From JBBIJR01 sp037445875 (GTDB lineage: Bacteria; CLD3; SB21), in NCBI GenBank assembly GCA_037445875.1, contig JBBIJR010000006.1, positions 7,192-71,191 of the forward strand: a stretch of 64,000 nt of DNA, written 5' to 3'. Positions 25,562-33,793 of this stretch are shown one piece after another (positions within the stretch are counted from its first letter, which is position 1; each line of letters begins with the position of its first letter). A program made the translations under genes and the position numbers. The notes beneath the pieces are model-generated. The model was not told the DNA's origin and ran no database searches. It saw only the letters and a program-made list of their open reading frames with translations.

Positions 25562-27208
25562 TCAAAAACGATAGCTCATCTCCATGAAGACCCGATCCGA
25601 TTTCTCGTCGCTTCCGGACGAATACTCGTACAGGAGAGAAGCGTAGACACGGCGTCCGACCTCCAGGCTCCCGTCGAATGAAATCGACCATCGATCATAC
25701 ATCGTGGATCGACCCGCAAGTTGATATCGATAGGTCCTGAAGCCCGCTGAGGAAAAGAGTCTTCCAAACTGCCGCGAGAGACCGACGGCGTGACTGCTGG
25801 CGTCGGTGTAGGGCGTCGTCGTGGTTGAAAACCGGTAGGATACGTTGCACTGGGTACGAAAGACGTTGTTGTAGTGGAGCCCGGCCGAATGCAGAAAGGT
25901 CTTCTTCGGATCGCCCTTGCGCGTCCGGACGCTCGAGCCGACGGTCAGCGTCAACTGCCGGGTGGCGCGCCAGTTCACCTCTCCTCGGAGCCCCTGCCTC
26001 AGCGCGTCGTCGAAAAGCGTATCGGCGATCGATTTGTAGGTCTGGATCAAGAAGACGTTCTTGCGGAGGTCGTAGCTGCCCGTGAGGGTCAATGTTCGGA
26101 TGGGCCGATACCGGGTCATCACGTAGATATTGGACAATTCGATCGACCGGCTGCTGCGTGCCTGATCGCTGCGATTGATCCCGATTTCTGCATTCTGGTA
26201 GAAAGAAAGAGCGGGGCTCAGAGTCAGATCATTTTGCAGGTACACAAATTCCCGATCGATATTCCCGCTGATATACTGGCCGGCAAAGGCGACCGACGAC
26301 GCGATCCGTGACACGCCGGCCGATTGCTGATAGTGAGCATAAAAACCGACCTTGGTGTGAGAAGGCTGGGGAGGCGACTTTCGGTAGTCCGGTTCGGATC
26401 CGGCAAACCCTCCCAGCGTCCAGGCCGGGTGAACCCGATGCCGGTAAATGGCCCCGTCGAAGTAGCCGATCCCATTGATGATGGGGGCGGAAACGCGGCC
26501 GACGGAGTATCCGTACGGGACGGCTTCGTTGGCGTACTGTAGAGACATTTCATATACCCGAACCGGATAATTCGCAGCGCGTAGGGTCCGGTCGGAATAC
26601 GTTTTGCGAACATGAACGTTGGTGTTCAGGTTGAAGTGGCTCCCCTGGATCCGGCGGGCGCTGAGGTTGATAACGCCGCCCGGTTCGTGATAGTTGTATT
26701 GCGAATTTTCCCGGTCCCGCGACGTATACCACTGCAGGGCGACGCGGCCGTATACCCGATTGACCTGCGAAGGACGCGAGAGGGAGCTGCCGGTATCCAG
26801 AACCGCCGAACGCTGGATATTGGCCCCTGTGATCACGCCCGTCCAAAGGGAGCTGACATCCTGGGTGGTGGCTCCGATCGAATCGACGGTTTTGAGCGAA
26901 TCGCGTGTTTCGGTAACCGGCCTGACATGCTTGTGTGCAAGCAGTTTCGTTCCTACCGCGGCCTTCCACGTCGTGTCCAGAGTAAACGCGACGGAGCTCC
27001 GGCGGGATATGGCCTGGATGATCAGGACTGCTTTCTTCTTCTCGCTGAAGAGTGTGTCGCCCTGTTCTGCACCCGCATCCCGCCCGATGTCCGTGTAGAC
27101 GGACGGTCCGGCCAGATACGTCACCTTGCCCTGAATCCACGACTGCTGCGCAAAGGCTGCTGCCGGTAAGCAGATCAGCCAGCAAAGACGCCGCAGATGC
27201 TTTGCCAT
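25562..27208 (-). CDS. Outer-membrane beta-barrel protein of the multihaem cytochrome cluster
   Basis: 548 residues from ATG 27208, with GGAG 6 nt upstream. The signal peptide is about residues 1-22 (PAAAFAQ). A small N-terminal domain (about 25-100) contains GKVTYLAGPSVYTDIGRDAG and GDTLFSEKK, an SH3-like/tether pattern. The remaining ~400 residues are alternating amphipathic strands with many Y, R and S, ending MEMSYRF, a classic barrel end. No family is recognised. It starts 1 nt after the stop of the 15-haem cytochrome gene, so translation is coupled. By position it is the candidate porin sheath for the cytochromes, in the manner of MtrB or OmbB, to which no sequence likeness is claimed. 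Confidence 0.8.
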   Translation of the reverse strand: MAKHLRRLCWLICLPAAAFAQQSWIQGKVTYLAGPSVYTDIGRDAGAEQGDTLFSEKKKAVLIIQAISRRSSVAFTLDTTWKAAVGTKLLAHKHVRPVTETRDSLKTVDSIGATTQDVSSLWTGVITGANIQRSAVLDTGSSLSRPSQVNRVYGRVALQWYTSRDRENSQYNYHEPGGVINLSARRIQGSHFNLNTNVHVRKTYSDRTLRAANYPVRVYEMSLQYANEAVPYGYSVGRVSAPIINGIGYFDGAIYRHRVHPAWTLGGFAGSEPDYRKSPPQPSHTKVGFYAHYQQSAGVSRIASSVAFAGQYISGNIDREFVYLQNDLTLSPALSFYQNAEIGINRSDQARSSRSIELSNIYVMTRYRPIRTLTLTGSYDLRKNVFLIQTYKSIADTLFDDALRQGLRGEVNWRATRQLTLTVGSSVRTRKGDPKKTFLHSAGLHYNNVFRTQCNVSYRFSTTTTPYTDASSHAVGLSRQFGRLFSSAGFRTYRYQLAGRSTMYDRWSISFDGSLEVGRRVYASLLYEYSSGSDEKSDRVFMEMSYRF

Positions 27209-27209
27209 T

Positions 27210-28508
27210 TCAATCTCCTTTTCCGGTCGGGTGGCATTCGAAACAAGCATGGCTCTCGTAGACATAGTCTTCTCTTTCGTCATGCTTGTGGTCCATCCGC
27301 GATTGGCTGTGGTCGTGACAGTGAATGCAGCTGAATTCCTTGAAATCCGACGGTAGATTGTGGCATCCGCTTCCGTCCCCCGATGTCATGCAACCGGTCC
27401 ACTTTCCTTTGTGGGAACCGGAGTAGATGGGAAACGATGACTGATGATCAAAAGTGGACGGCACCCAGGAGGAAGTCCCGTGACAATCGGTGCAGGTCGT
27501 GGGAAACGCATTGACATGGGGAGGATCGACCGCCGCGGTGTAGTCCTTGGAGTGGCAATCGTAGCAATCCGTCGGCGTATTCTGAAAACCGGACTCGTGG
27601 CATTTGTTGCACTGGTTTTCAATACTCTTGTGAGCACCCGTGAGGGCGAAACTCGTTGCGTTGTGGTCGAAGCGCGCAGGTCGCCAGCCGGGGCGTGTCG
27701 TATGGCACTGCTCGCACGTGACCGGAAAGCCGCCACTTGCATGGGGCGGATTGGAACTCTGATCGTAAGCGGCCTGGTGGCACGCAACACAGGTCGATGA
27801 CGCCAGTGCGTAATTGTTGCCGATGTGGCAATCTGTGCACGTAACAGATTTATGGGCGCCATCGAGCGTAAACCCGAAAAGTCCGTGGTTGGCAATTGCC
27901 GGCGTCCAGCTTCCTGTCGTATGGCAACTCATGCAATCGGTTCCCAGACCCGCGGATACGTGCGGGGGATTGGACGTTCGCTGGTAGATATTCACATGAC
28001 ACGTCACGCATTCGGTGGATACGCCGGCGAATTCTCCTTCCTGCTGACTTGCGTGGCAGCTCCGGCAGTCGGTCGTTGTGTGCTTCCCCGTCAGCGGGAA
28101 TCGCGTGGCCGCGTGGCGGGCGATGGGATCACGCGGCTTCCATCCGGCGGAGGTATGACACGTCCCGCATTGCTGCCCCAATTGGCCCCTGTGAACGTCC
28201 TTATGGCACTGATTGCATTCGGTGCGGGACATCTTGAATCGCAGGTCCGAATGACAAGCGGTGCAATCTCCGGCCTTGTGCTGTCCCTCGAGCGGGAAGG
28301 ATGTTTCCCTGTCATGGTCGAACTGCATGGGGGAGCGCACGACATTCCAACTGGCCGTCGTGTGGCAGGATTCACAGGGAAAGGGCAGCAATCCGTGAGG
28401 ATTGGTCGACCGGGCCCGTCCGGCAAGCGTGTCGGTTTGAACCTCTTGAGCATGCAGGGTGCACGCGAGGATCGACAGGACGGCGGCGAGGATGAGGGTT
28501 CTCAACAT
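27210..28508 (-). CDS. Multihaem c-type cytochrome, 15 CXXCH plus one CX8CH
   Basis: 432 residues with a signal peptide (LSILACTLHAQ). Fifteen CXXCH motifs were counted, most in repeating units where a CXXCH is followed by FDH...FPLTGAHK and later a CYDCH or CVACH pair. An extra site (Cys373 to His383, nt 27360-27392) has the spacing CX8CH with a Gly/Ser/Asp-rich insert. His residues in the FDH and GAH motifs are probable distal haem ligands. It is similar throughout to the next upstream gene product and probably arose by duplication. The location is periplasmic or extracellular, and the role is long-range electron transfer. Confidence 0.93.
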   Translation of the reverse strand: MLRTLILAAVLSILACTLHAQEVQTDTLAGRARSTNPHGLLPFPCESCHTTASWNVVRSPMQFDHDRETSFPLEGQHKAGDCTACHSDLRFKMSRTECNQCHKDVHRGQLGQQCGTCHTSAGWKPRDPIARHAATRFPLTGKHTTTDCRSCHASQQEGEFAGVSTECVTCHVNIYQRTSNPPHVSAGLGTDCMSCHTTGSWTPAIANHGLFGFTLDGAHKSVTCTDCHIGNNYALASSTCVACHQAAYDQSSNPPHASGGFPVTCEQCHTTRPGWRPARFDHNATSFALTGAHKSIENQCNKCHESGFQNTPTDCYDCHSKDYTAAVDPPHVNAFPTTCTDCHGTSSWVPSTFDHQSSFPIYSGSHKGKWTGCMTSGDGSGCHNLPSDFKEFSCIHCHDHSQSRMDHKHDEREDYVYESHACFECHPTGKGD

Positions 28509-28510
28509 AG

Positions 28511-30547
28511 CTAATGGACGCGGATCGGTTTCTTTCGGACGGCCAGCGGGGCCTCTCCATCGGGATGGCAGGCAAAACAGGCCGTACTGGCATACTGGTA
28601 GCCCGAGACCTCGTCGTGCTCATTGTCCATCTCTGTCTGAGAATGCTCGTGGCAATGGATGCAGCTGTAGATCTGGTAATTGCTGCTGACCGTATGACAG
28701 CCTGCCCCGTCTCCGGAACCCCCTCCGCAACCCGTCCATTTGTTCCGATGCTTGCCGGTAGAGACGGGAAAGTACAGGATGTCGTGATTCACCGTCCAGG
28801 GAACCCACGCATTCTGCGAGTGGCAGGTCTCGCATTGCTGAGAGAAGCCAGATCCAACATGGCCGGGATTGGTCGTGGCGGCATAGTCGTCGTCATGGCA
28901 AGAGTAGCAATCCGCGCTTGCACCGGTCAAGTTCCCCTCATGGCAACTGGCGCACTGGTTAGCAATGGCCTGATGGGCACCCTGCAGCGTGTAGCCCGTG
29001 TACTGGCCGTGATCGAACGTCGAGGGGACCCAGGCGGAGGTCTGGTGACAATTCTCGCACCCTGTGGGAAAGGAAAGGGCTGCATGGGCCGGATTGGCGG
29101 ATGCTGTGTAATCGCTCTCGTGACACGCATAGCATTCCGTCGGCGTATTCGAGAATCCACCGCTGTGGCAGAGTATGCACTGGTTCTGCACTGCCAGATG
29201 AGCGCCGGTCAGTGGGAACTGCGTAGCACTGTGGTCGAACGACGCGGGCGACCAACCGGGCTGCGTCGAATGGCACGTCTCGCAGGCAGTGGGGAAACCG
29301 GACGTGACGTGGTTCGGATCAACCGCCGCCGTGTAGTCGTTCTGATGGCACGCGTAACACGCCGTGGGGGTGCCGGTATATCCTCCTGCGTGACACTGCT
29401 GGCAGTCCGGGATGGCGGCATGGGCACCGGTCAACGGAAAGGCCGTGAGGTCGTGGTTGAAAACGGCGGGCGTCCACCCGGGACCGGTGGAATGACAGAC
29501 GGCGCAAGTTGTGGGGAATCCGGACGCAACGTGATTGGGATTGGTAGTGGATTGGTAGTTCGTCTGATGGCAAGCATAGCAATCCGTCGGCGTATTCGAG
29601 AATCCACCGCTGTGGCAGAGAATGCACTGGTTCTGCACCGCCAGATGAGCGCCGGTCAGTGGAAAGGTTGTGAGGCCGTGGTCGAAGACGGCCGGTGTCC
29701 ATCCCGGCTGGGTGGTGTGACATTCTTCGCATTCAACGGAGAAGTTGCCGGCAACATGGTCTGGATCCGTAGTGGTCGTGTAAGCCGACTCATGACAGGA
29801 CACGCATCGCGCGGCCGTATTTGCGAATTCGCCCCCTGCATGGCAGCCCTTGCAGTCAACCGACGCGTGCGCCAGCACAAGGGGGAACCCGAAGCCATTG
29901 TGGTCCCGGATGATGGTCGTGGTCCACGCCACGGGATGGTGGCAGGTTTGACAGTCCGTGCCCATGTTGTTCGTCAAGTGGTTCGGGTTTACGGAGGACT
30001 GATAATCTGCTGCGTGACAACTGATGCACTCCGTGGACAGGCCGGCGAATTCGTTTTCCTTCTGGTTCTGATGACAGCTCTGACAATCGGTGGTGGAGTG
30101 TCTGCCCAGGAGGGGAAAACGCGTCAGCGAATGTTGAAAGCGGAACGGGCGCCAACTGCTGCTCGTGTGGCATTTCTCGCACTGGTTACCCAGCTGCCCT
30201 TTGTGGACGTCATTATGGCAGGCGTAGCATTCGCCCGAGGTTCCCTTGAACGACAAGTCTGTGTGACAGGCTGTGCACTTGCCGGCCTCATGTTGGCCCT
30301 CCAGAAGAAAGGACGTTTCCGCATTGTGATCGAAGGCCGGATTGCGCAGGATGTTCGACCAGGATCCGGTGCTGTGACAAGCATCGCAGGCGATCGCGAT
30401 CGGTCCATGGGGGTTTCTGGTTTCGGCGGACGTGCGCAGCGTGTCCTGGCCAACGACAGAGCCAACACCGGTTGTGGCCAAAACGACCCAGAGTGCGGGA
30501 AGAATCGGTTTCAGCCCTATTTCATGTTTGCGTGACACGTCGAACAC
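28511..30547 (-). CDS. Giant multihaem c-type cytochrome, 24 CXXCH plus one CX9CH
   Basis: 678 residues with an N-terminal export signal (about 1-34, ending VVGQ). Twenty-four CXXCH motifs were counted. The centre is built of ~74-residue units, each with three haem sites: CETCH/CAVCH, then GWTPAVFDH and FPLTGAH, then CILCH, GGFSNTPT, CYACH and NPNHV. Near the C-terminus Cys607-His618 (nt 28694-28729) has the spacing CX9CH, the equivalent of the CX8CH in the downstream paralogue. The final sites are CIHCH and CFACH. Overlaps the upstream cytochrome gene by 31 nt and lies 2 nt from the downstream one, so all three are one operon. It could form a haem wire. Confidence 0.93.
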   Translation of the reverse strand: MFDVSRKHEIGLKPILPALWVVLATTGVGSVVGQDTLRTSAETRNPHGPIAIACDACHSTGSWSNILRNPAFDHNAETSFLLEGQHEAGKCTACHTDLSFKGTSGECYACHNDVHKGQLGNQCEKCHTSSSWRPFRFQHSLTRFPLLGRHSTTDCQSCHQNQKENEFAGLSTECISCHAADYQSSVNPNHLTNNMGTDCQTCHHPVAWTTTIIRDHNGFGFPLVLAHASVDCKGCHAGGEFANTAARCVSCHESAYTTTTDPDHVAGNFSVECEECHTTQPGWTPAVFDHGLTTFPLTGAHLAVQNQCILCHSGGFSNTPTDCYACHQTNYQSTTNPNHVASGFPTTCAVCHSTGPGWTPAVFNHDLTAFPLTGAHAAIPDCQQCHAGGYTGTPTACYACHQNDYTAAVDPNHVTSGFPTACETCHSTQPGWSPASFDHSATQFPLTGAHLAVQNQCILCHSGGFSNTPTECYACHESDYTASANPAHAALSFPTGCENCHQTSAWVPSTFDHGQYTGYTLQGAHQAIANQCASCHEGNLTGASADCYSCHDDDYAATTNPGHVGSGFSQQCETCHSQNAWVPWTVNHDILYFPVSTGKHRNKWTGCGGGSGDGAGCHTVSSNYQIYSCIHCHEHSQTEMDNEHDEVSGYQYASTACFACHPDGEAPLAVRKKPIRVH
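29136..29215 (-). repeat. 80-bp near-identical direct repeat in the 24-haem gene, copy 1
   Basis: Matches 29583-29662 with only two mismatches, at a distance of 447 nt (149 codons, two protein units). It encodes the PLTGAH...CILCH...GGFSNTPT segment. Confidence 0.9.
29583..29662 (-). repeat. 80-bp near-identical direct repeat in the 24-haem gene, copy 2
   Basis: Second copy of 29136-29215 with two mismatches. Such near-identity, including silent sites, points to recent unit duplication or gene conversion, and is a place where assembly could collapse repeats. Confidence 0.9.
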
Positions 30548-32268
30548 TTCGTATCAATGGGTTTATATACAACGACGTTCATGCCGTTGTTCAGTACAAC
30601 TGTTTTGTGGCATTCGGAACAGGGGGTTTTCTCGTGGGCACCGGTCAGTGCGAATCTGCTTTGTGTGTTGTGGTTGAAGAGTACAGGTTTGAACCCGTCT
30701 TCGGTATGACATGCGTCACACGCCGTCTGCGATTGCGCGGATGATCCGCGGTTCACGAACTGTCCAAAGTGGATATCTTTATGACAAGATTCACATAGCA
30801 TACTCAACGGTTTGTACTTCCTGTCCTCGGTGCCGCCGGATCGAACGACTTCCGCGTGACAGCGGACGCACATCAACGACCGGTGTTTGCCGCGCAAAGC
30901 AAAACGGGAATCCCTATCGTGGTCAAACGCCAGCAGGTTCCACGCATCCACGCGATGGCAACCCTCACAGCCGTCTTTCTTGATGCGTTCGGCGAATTGA
31001 CCGTGATGCGCGTCCGAATGACAGTCGACGCAGCGCTGCGAGGCGAACCGCAAAACAACCGTAGCTGTGTCCGGTTTTCGGTCCAGGCCCGTCCGTGTAG
31101 CGAACTCGTCTCGTGATGACTTGACATGGCAGGAGACGCACGGAATCGTGACATGGGCGCCATCAAGCAAATAGCGGCTCTGTTGGTTGTGCATTGCCAG
31201 CGTAAACAGGGTGGGGGAGAAGCCTGCCGTATGGTGGCACGATTCACAGGCGCCCGCGTCCTTTCGCCGGTCCAGTTGGCCGAGATGCCAGTCGACATGG
31301 CAGTCACGGCAGCGTTCATGGGACAGGCCCTTGTAAATGGACTTCTTCTTTGGATTCGGTTTGTGGCACTTCTCGCACGCCACACCGAGATGCAGGCCCG
31401 TCAAAGGGAACCCCGTCTTGCTGTGGTCAAAACCGCTGACCTTGACGTTCTTCCATCCTCCCGGAATGTGGCACTTCTCACAATTGCTCCCGAAGCGGCC
31501 GTCATGGGGATCTACGTGACAGGCTATGCACCGGTCGAATTTCAGTCCGCGAAACTTGAGGTAGTCCGCGTCCGCGGATCCGTCGGGCTTCTTGCGGACA
31601 TCGGAAACCGGCTTGTGGCAGGACTGGCACGAAACCTCTGCGTGGCGACCCGTCAAGCGGAAGCGTGCGCGGTCGTGATCGAATCTTGCGGCGGCCGATT
31701 GCTTCCAATCCTCCGATGTATGGCAGTCGCTGCACGGCTGCGAGAACTGGGCCCGATGTTCGTCAAAGTGGCAAAAGCCGCAGTCCGCCGATAGGCCCAG
31801 ATACGTCCGCTTCAGAGACAAACCTTCGTTCACGCGTGCGATCACAGCTTTGTCCTTTACGCGCTCAGGCTTGTGGCAATCACGGCAATCGGTCGTCTTG
31901 TGCTTGCCGTCGAGCGAGTAACCCGCCTGGTCGTGGTTAAAACGGTCCCTTCCGCCCTCCCACTTGACCATGTCGAAATCGCGTCCCTTGTGGTCGATGT
32001 GACACGTCACGCATTCCTTCCCCCGAACGGTGGAACTTGCATGAAATCCGCGGCCGGCGTTCACGCGCGACCTGATCAGGTTGTGGCAATCCATGCATTT
32101 GTTGCCGTCGATCTTCTTCCCGAGTTCGTGGCACTGTGTGCAGTTATCCAGGCCTTCGATATGGGCGTGCGCTGACGCGAGTTCCCCCGGGGAGAATTGG
32201 GCAAAGCTACGGCCTGCGGAGAAAAGGCACGCAACCGCGGCAAAAAAACAGAAGTGGCGATTGACCAT
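30517..32268 (-). CDS. Multihaem c-type cytochrome, 20 CXXCH
   Basis: 583 residues with a signal peptide (FSAGRSFAQ). Twenty CXXCH motifs were counted. The units differ from those of the two downstream cytochromes: CRDCH or CEKCH sites followed by a Lys-rich stretch, then CIACHVDPH or CRDCHVDWH, and RFDHD...FRLTGRH segments. The spacing C-x2-CH-x-D-x-H-x-G-QF recurs, as in NapC/NrfH-linked or cytochrome c7-like haem pairs. The last motif, CSTCH, is five residues from the end. It is the first cytochrome gene of the operon and closest to the membrane electron-input genes, so it may be the entry point of the chain. Confidence 0.93.
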   Translation of the reverse strand: MVNRHFCFFAAVACLFSAGRSFAQFSPGELASAHAHIEGLDNCTQCHELGKKIDGNKCMDCHNLIRSRVNAGRGFHASSTVRGKECVTCHIDHKGRDFDMVKWEGGRDRFNHDQAGYSLDGKHKTTDCRDCHKPERVKDKAVIARVNEGLSLKRTYLGLSADCGFCHFDEHRAQFSQPCSDCHTSEDWKQSAAARFDHDRARFRLTGRHAEVSCQSCHKPVSDVRKKPDGSADADYLKFRGLKFDRCIACHVDPHDGRFGSNCEKCHIPGGWKNVKVSGFDHSKTGFPLTGLHLGVACEKCHKPNPKKKSIYKGLSHERCRDCHVDWHLGQLDRRKDAGACESCHHTAGFSPTLFTLAMHNQQSRYLLDGAHVTIPCVSCHVKSSRDEFATRTGLDRKPDTATVVLRFASQRCVDCHSDAHHGQFAERIKKDGCEGCHRVDAWNLLAFDHDRDSRFALRGKHRSLMCVRCHAEVVRSGGTEDRKYKPLSMLCESCHKDIHFGQFVNRGSSAQSQTACDACHTEDGFKPVLFNHNTQSRFALTGAHEKTPCSECHKTVVLNNGMNVVVYKPIDTKCSTCHANMK

Positions 32269-32274
32269 AGCGTG

Positions 32275-32865
32275 CTACTTCAACCTGTCCAGGGCGTCTC
32301 GCGCTTTTGAGGCGAGATCGGTGGTTGCGTTTATCTGGAGCGTACGGTTCCAGTACTGCCGCGCTCTGTCTTTGTTCCCGGCATGGAGGTGGATCACGCC
32401 GAGATTGTATGTTGCTGTCTGGTGGTTTGGATTGGCCAGCACCACCTTGTCCAATTCCTGAATCGCCTTTCCGTCCTGGCCGGTATTGAACAGGCAGACG
32501 GCGTAATCGACGCGGACGTTTTCGTTGGCCGGTGCCAGGAGAAGGGCCTTTTCATACGGGCCTAGAGCCTGCGCAAACTTTCCGATGTCGTAATAAAGGT
32601 TTCCGAGCATGATCCAGTGTTCTGAATCGGCGGGGTTCTTCTCGAGCATCCCCTTCAGGTTTTCAATCTGCATCAGCTGGTCGTGATTGGCGGGCATATC
32701 CTGCCCCTCGATCGTTGAACCGGATCCTCCTTCAGCAGGTGCCCTCGGATCGCTTTCTTTGCCGGAGCCGCGGTGGGGGTCCTCGCCGCCATCTAGATTG
32801 ATGAGAGCGAGGATCAACAAAAGGCCCGCAAACGCCAATAGGACTTTGGGTAAATGTCTGTTCAT
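32275..32865 (-). CDS. Membrane-anchored TPR protein
   Basis: 196 residues from ATG 32865. An N-terminal hydrophobic helix (VLLAFAGLLLILALINL) is followed by a short disordered D/G/S/P-rich stretch and about four TPR units (NPADSEHWIMLGNLYYDIGK, LGPYEKALLLAPANENVRVD, and so on). It resembles NrfG/CcmI-type TPR proteins, which help attach haem to apocytochromes. Lying 6 nt before the 20-haem gene, it may serve assembly of this unusually haem-rich set. That role is inferred from position and fold only. Confidence 0.85.
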   Translation of the reverse strand: MNRHLPKVLLAFAGLLLILALINLDGGEDPHRGSGKESDPRAPAEGGSGSTIEGQDMPANHDQLMQIENLKGMLEKNPADSEHWIMLGNLYYDIGKFAQALGPYEKALLLAPANENVRVDYAVCLFNTGQDGKAIQELDKVVLANPNHQTATYNLGVIHLHAGNKDRARQYWNRTLQINATTDLASKARDALDRLK

Positions 32866-32902
32866 ATGCTGAAATCCTGAGTAGATGAGTTCCGGACTTC
32901 TG

Positions 32903-33793
32903 CTATTGGGCCGTGAAAATCCACCCGTATCCGAACAGAAATGCCACAACGATATGAACCACCATAATCAGGAACATCACGATGGCAAACGGCAGGTGGA
33001 ACATATGCCAGTGACGGAACAGTCTTTGCGTGATGGCCAGGCTGGCCGCCTGACGCTGGAGCCTGGTCTTTTCCACCAGTGCGAGTCGGATGTCCTCCAG
33101 TTTGTGGTCGCTGGAGGGCGTCTGCGCGAGACGGCGGATGAGCTCATGGATCCTGCGGCTCTGCCGGTAATTGTGGATGACGAGCCGCGGAAAAGTCGTC
33201 AGCAGCGACGCACGGGCGGACTCCTGGATACCGCCCGACCAACGGTCTATCTCCTCCAGTACGGCTTCTTCCACCCCTAATTCCGATCGTAAACGATCCC
33301 GGATGTGCTTGATCTGCCGGTGAAGTTCCACGGGTGAGAGCTCCGTGCCCGCGATGGTCTTTGGAATCTGCATGTACAGATACCGTCCGATCACTCCGCT
33401 TGCCACCACGACCACCATGCACCAGAAGCTGACGGAGATGATCCCGCCGAACTTGAATGCCGTGTGATAGACGATCAGGGCGGGGCCAACGAGGCAAAGA
33501 AAAATATGGAACTCGAGCACATGCCTGATGGCTCCCCAGCCGCTCAGCGCACTCCACCGCTTGCGGAGAGAGTACATAATCACACCGAAGGTCATGAGAA
33601 ACGCGCCGATGAATCCCATTCCGTGGCCCCAGAACCCCGTGGGACTGAGCTGACTGTGCAGTGTGTGGTCGTTTCGTTCGGCGACGGGGGTTGCGTAATA
33701 CTCCCAACCGTAGGAACCGACAGACGCAACAATGAACACTCCGACGACAACGAGCGTCCAGATATAGGTGCGATGAAGAGCCTTGGTCATCAC
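32903..33793 (-). CDS. Cytochrome b-like membrane protein
   Basis: 296 residues. Transmembrane segments are seen near residues 10-30, 55-75, 90-112, 118-140 and 262-290, with a soluble helical insertion (about 150-255). Conserved histidines lie in pairs within helices: HVLEFHIFLCLVGPALIVYH and HWHMFHLPFAIVMFLIMVVH, the pattern expected for b-haem ligands on both membrane faces. It resembles the membrane anchor proteins that oxidise or reduce quinone. Overlaps the FeS-flavoprotein gene by 4 nt. Together they could pass electrons from NAD(P)H or ferredoxin to the exported multihaem cytochromes or the reverse. No exact family name is certain. Confidence 0.8.
   Translation of the reverse strand: MMTKALHRTYIWTLVVVGVFIVASVGSYGWEYYATPVAERNDHTLHSQLSPTGFWGHGMGFIGAFLMTFGVIMYSLRKRWSALSGWGAIRHVLEFHIFLCLVGPALIVYHTAFKFGGIISVSFWCMVVVVASGVIGRYLYMQIPKTIAGTELSPVELHRQIKHIRDRLRSELGVEEAVLEEIDRWSGGIQESARASLLTTFPRLVIHNYRQSRRIHELIRRLAQTPSSDHKLEDIRLALVEKTRLQRQAASLAITQRLFRHWHMFHLPFAIVMFLIMVVHIVVAFLFGYGWIFTAQ

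Noticed and set aside
28514..30535. 673-residue open frame on the plus strand opposite the 24-haem cytochrome
   Set aside because: It mirrors the repeated haem codons (CXXCH reversed gives long stop-free runs), has no plausible domains, and the minus reading has 24 intact haem motifs and a signal peptide.
28511..30547. CRISPR-like repeats
   Set aside because: The repeats have a ~223-nt period, are in frame and protein coding, and vary between units; there are no short spacers.
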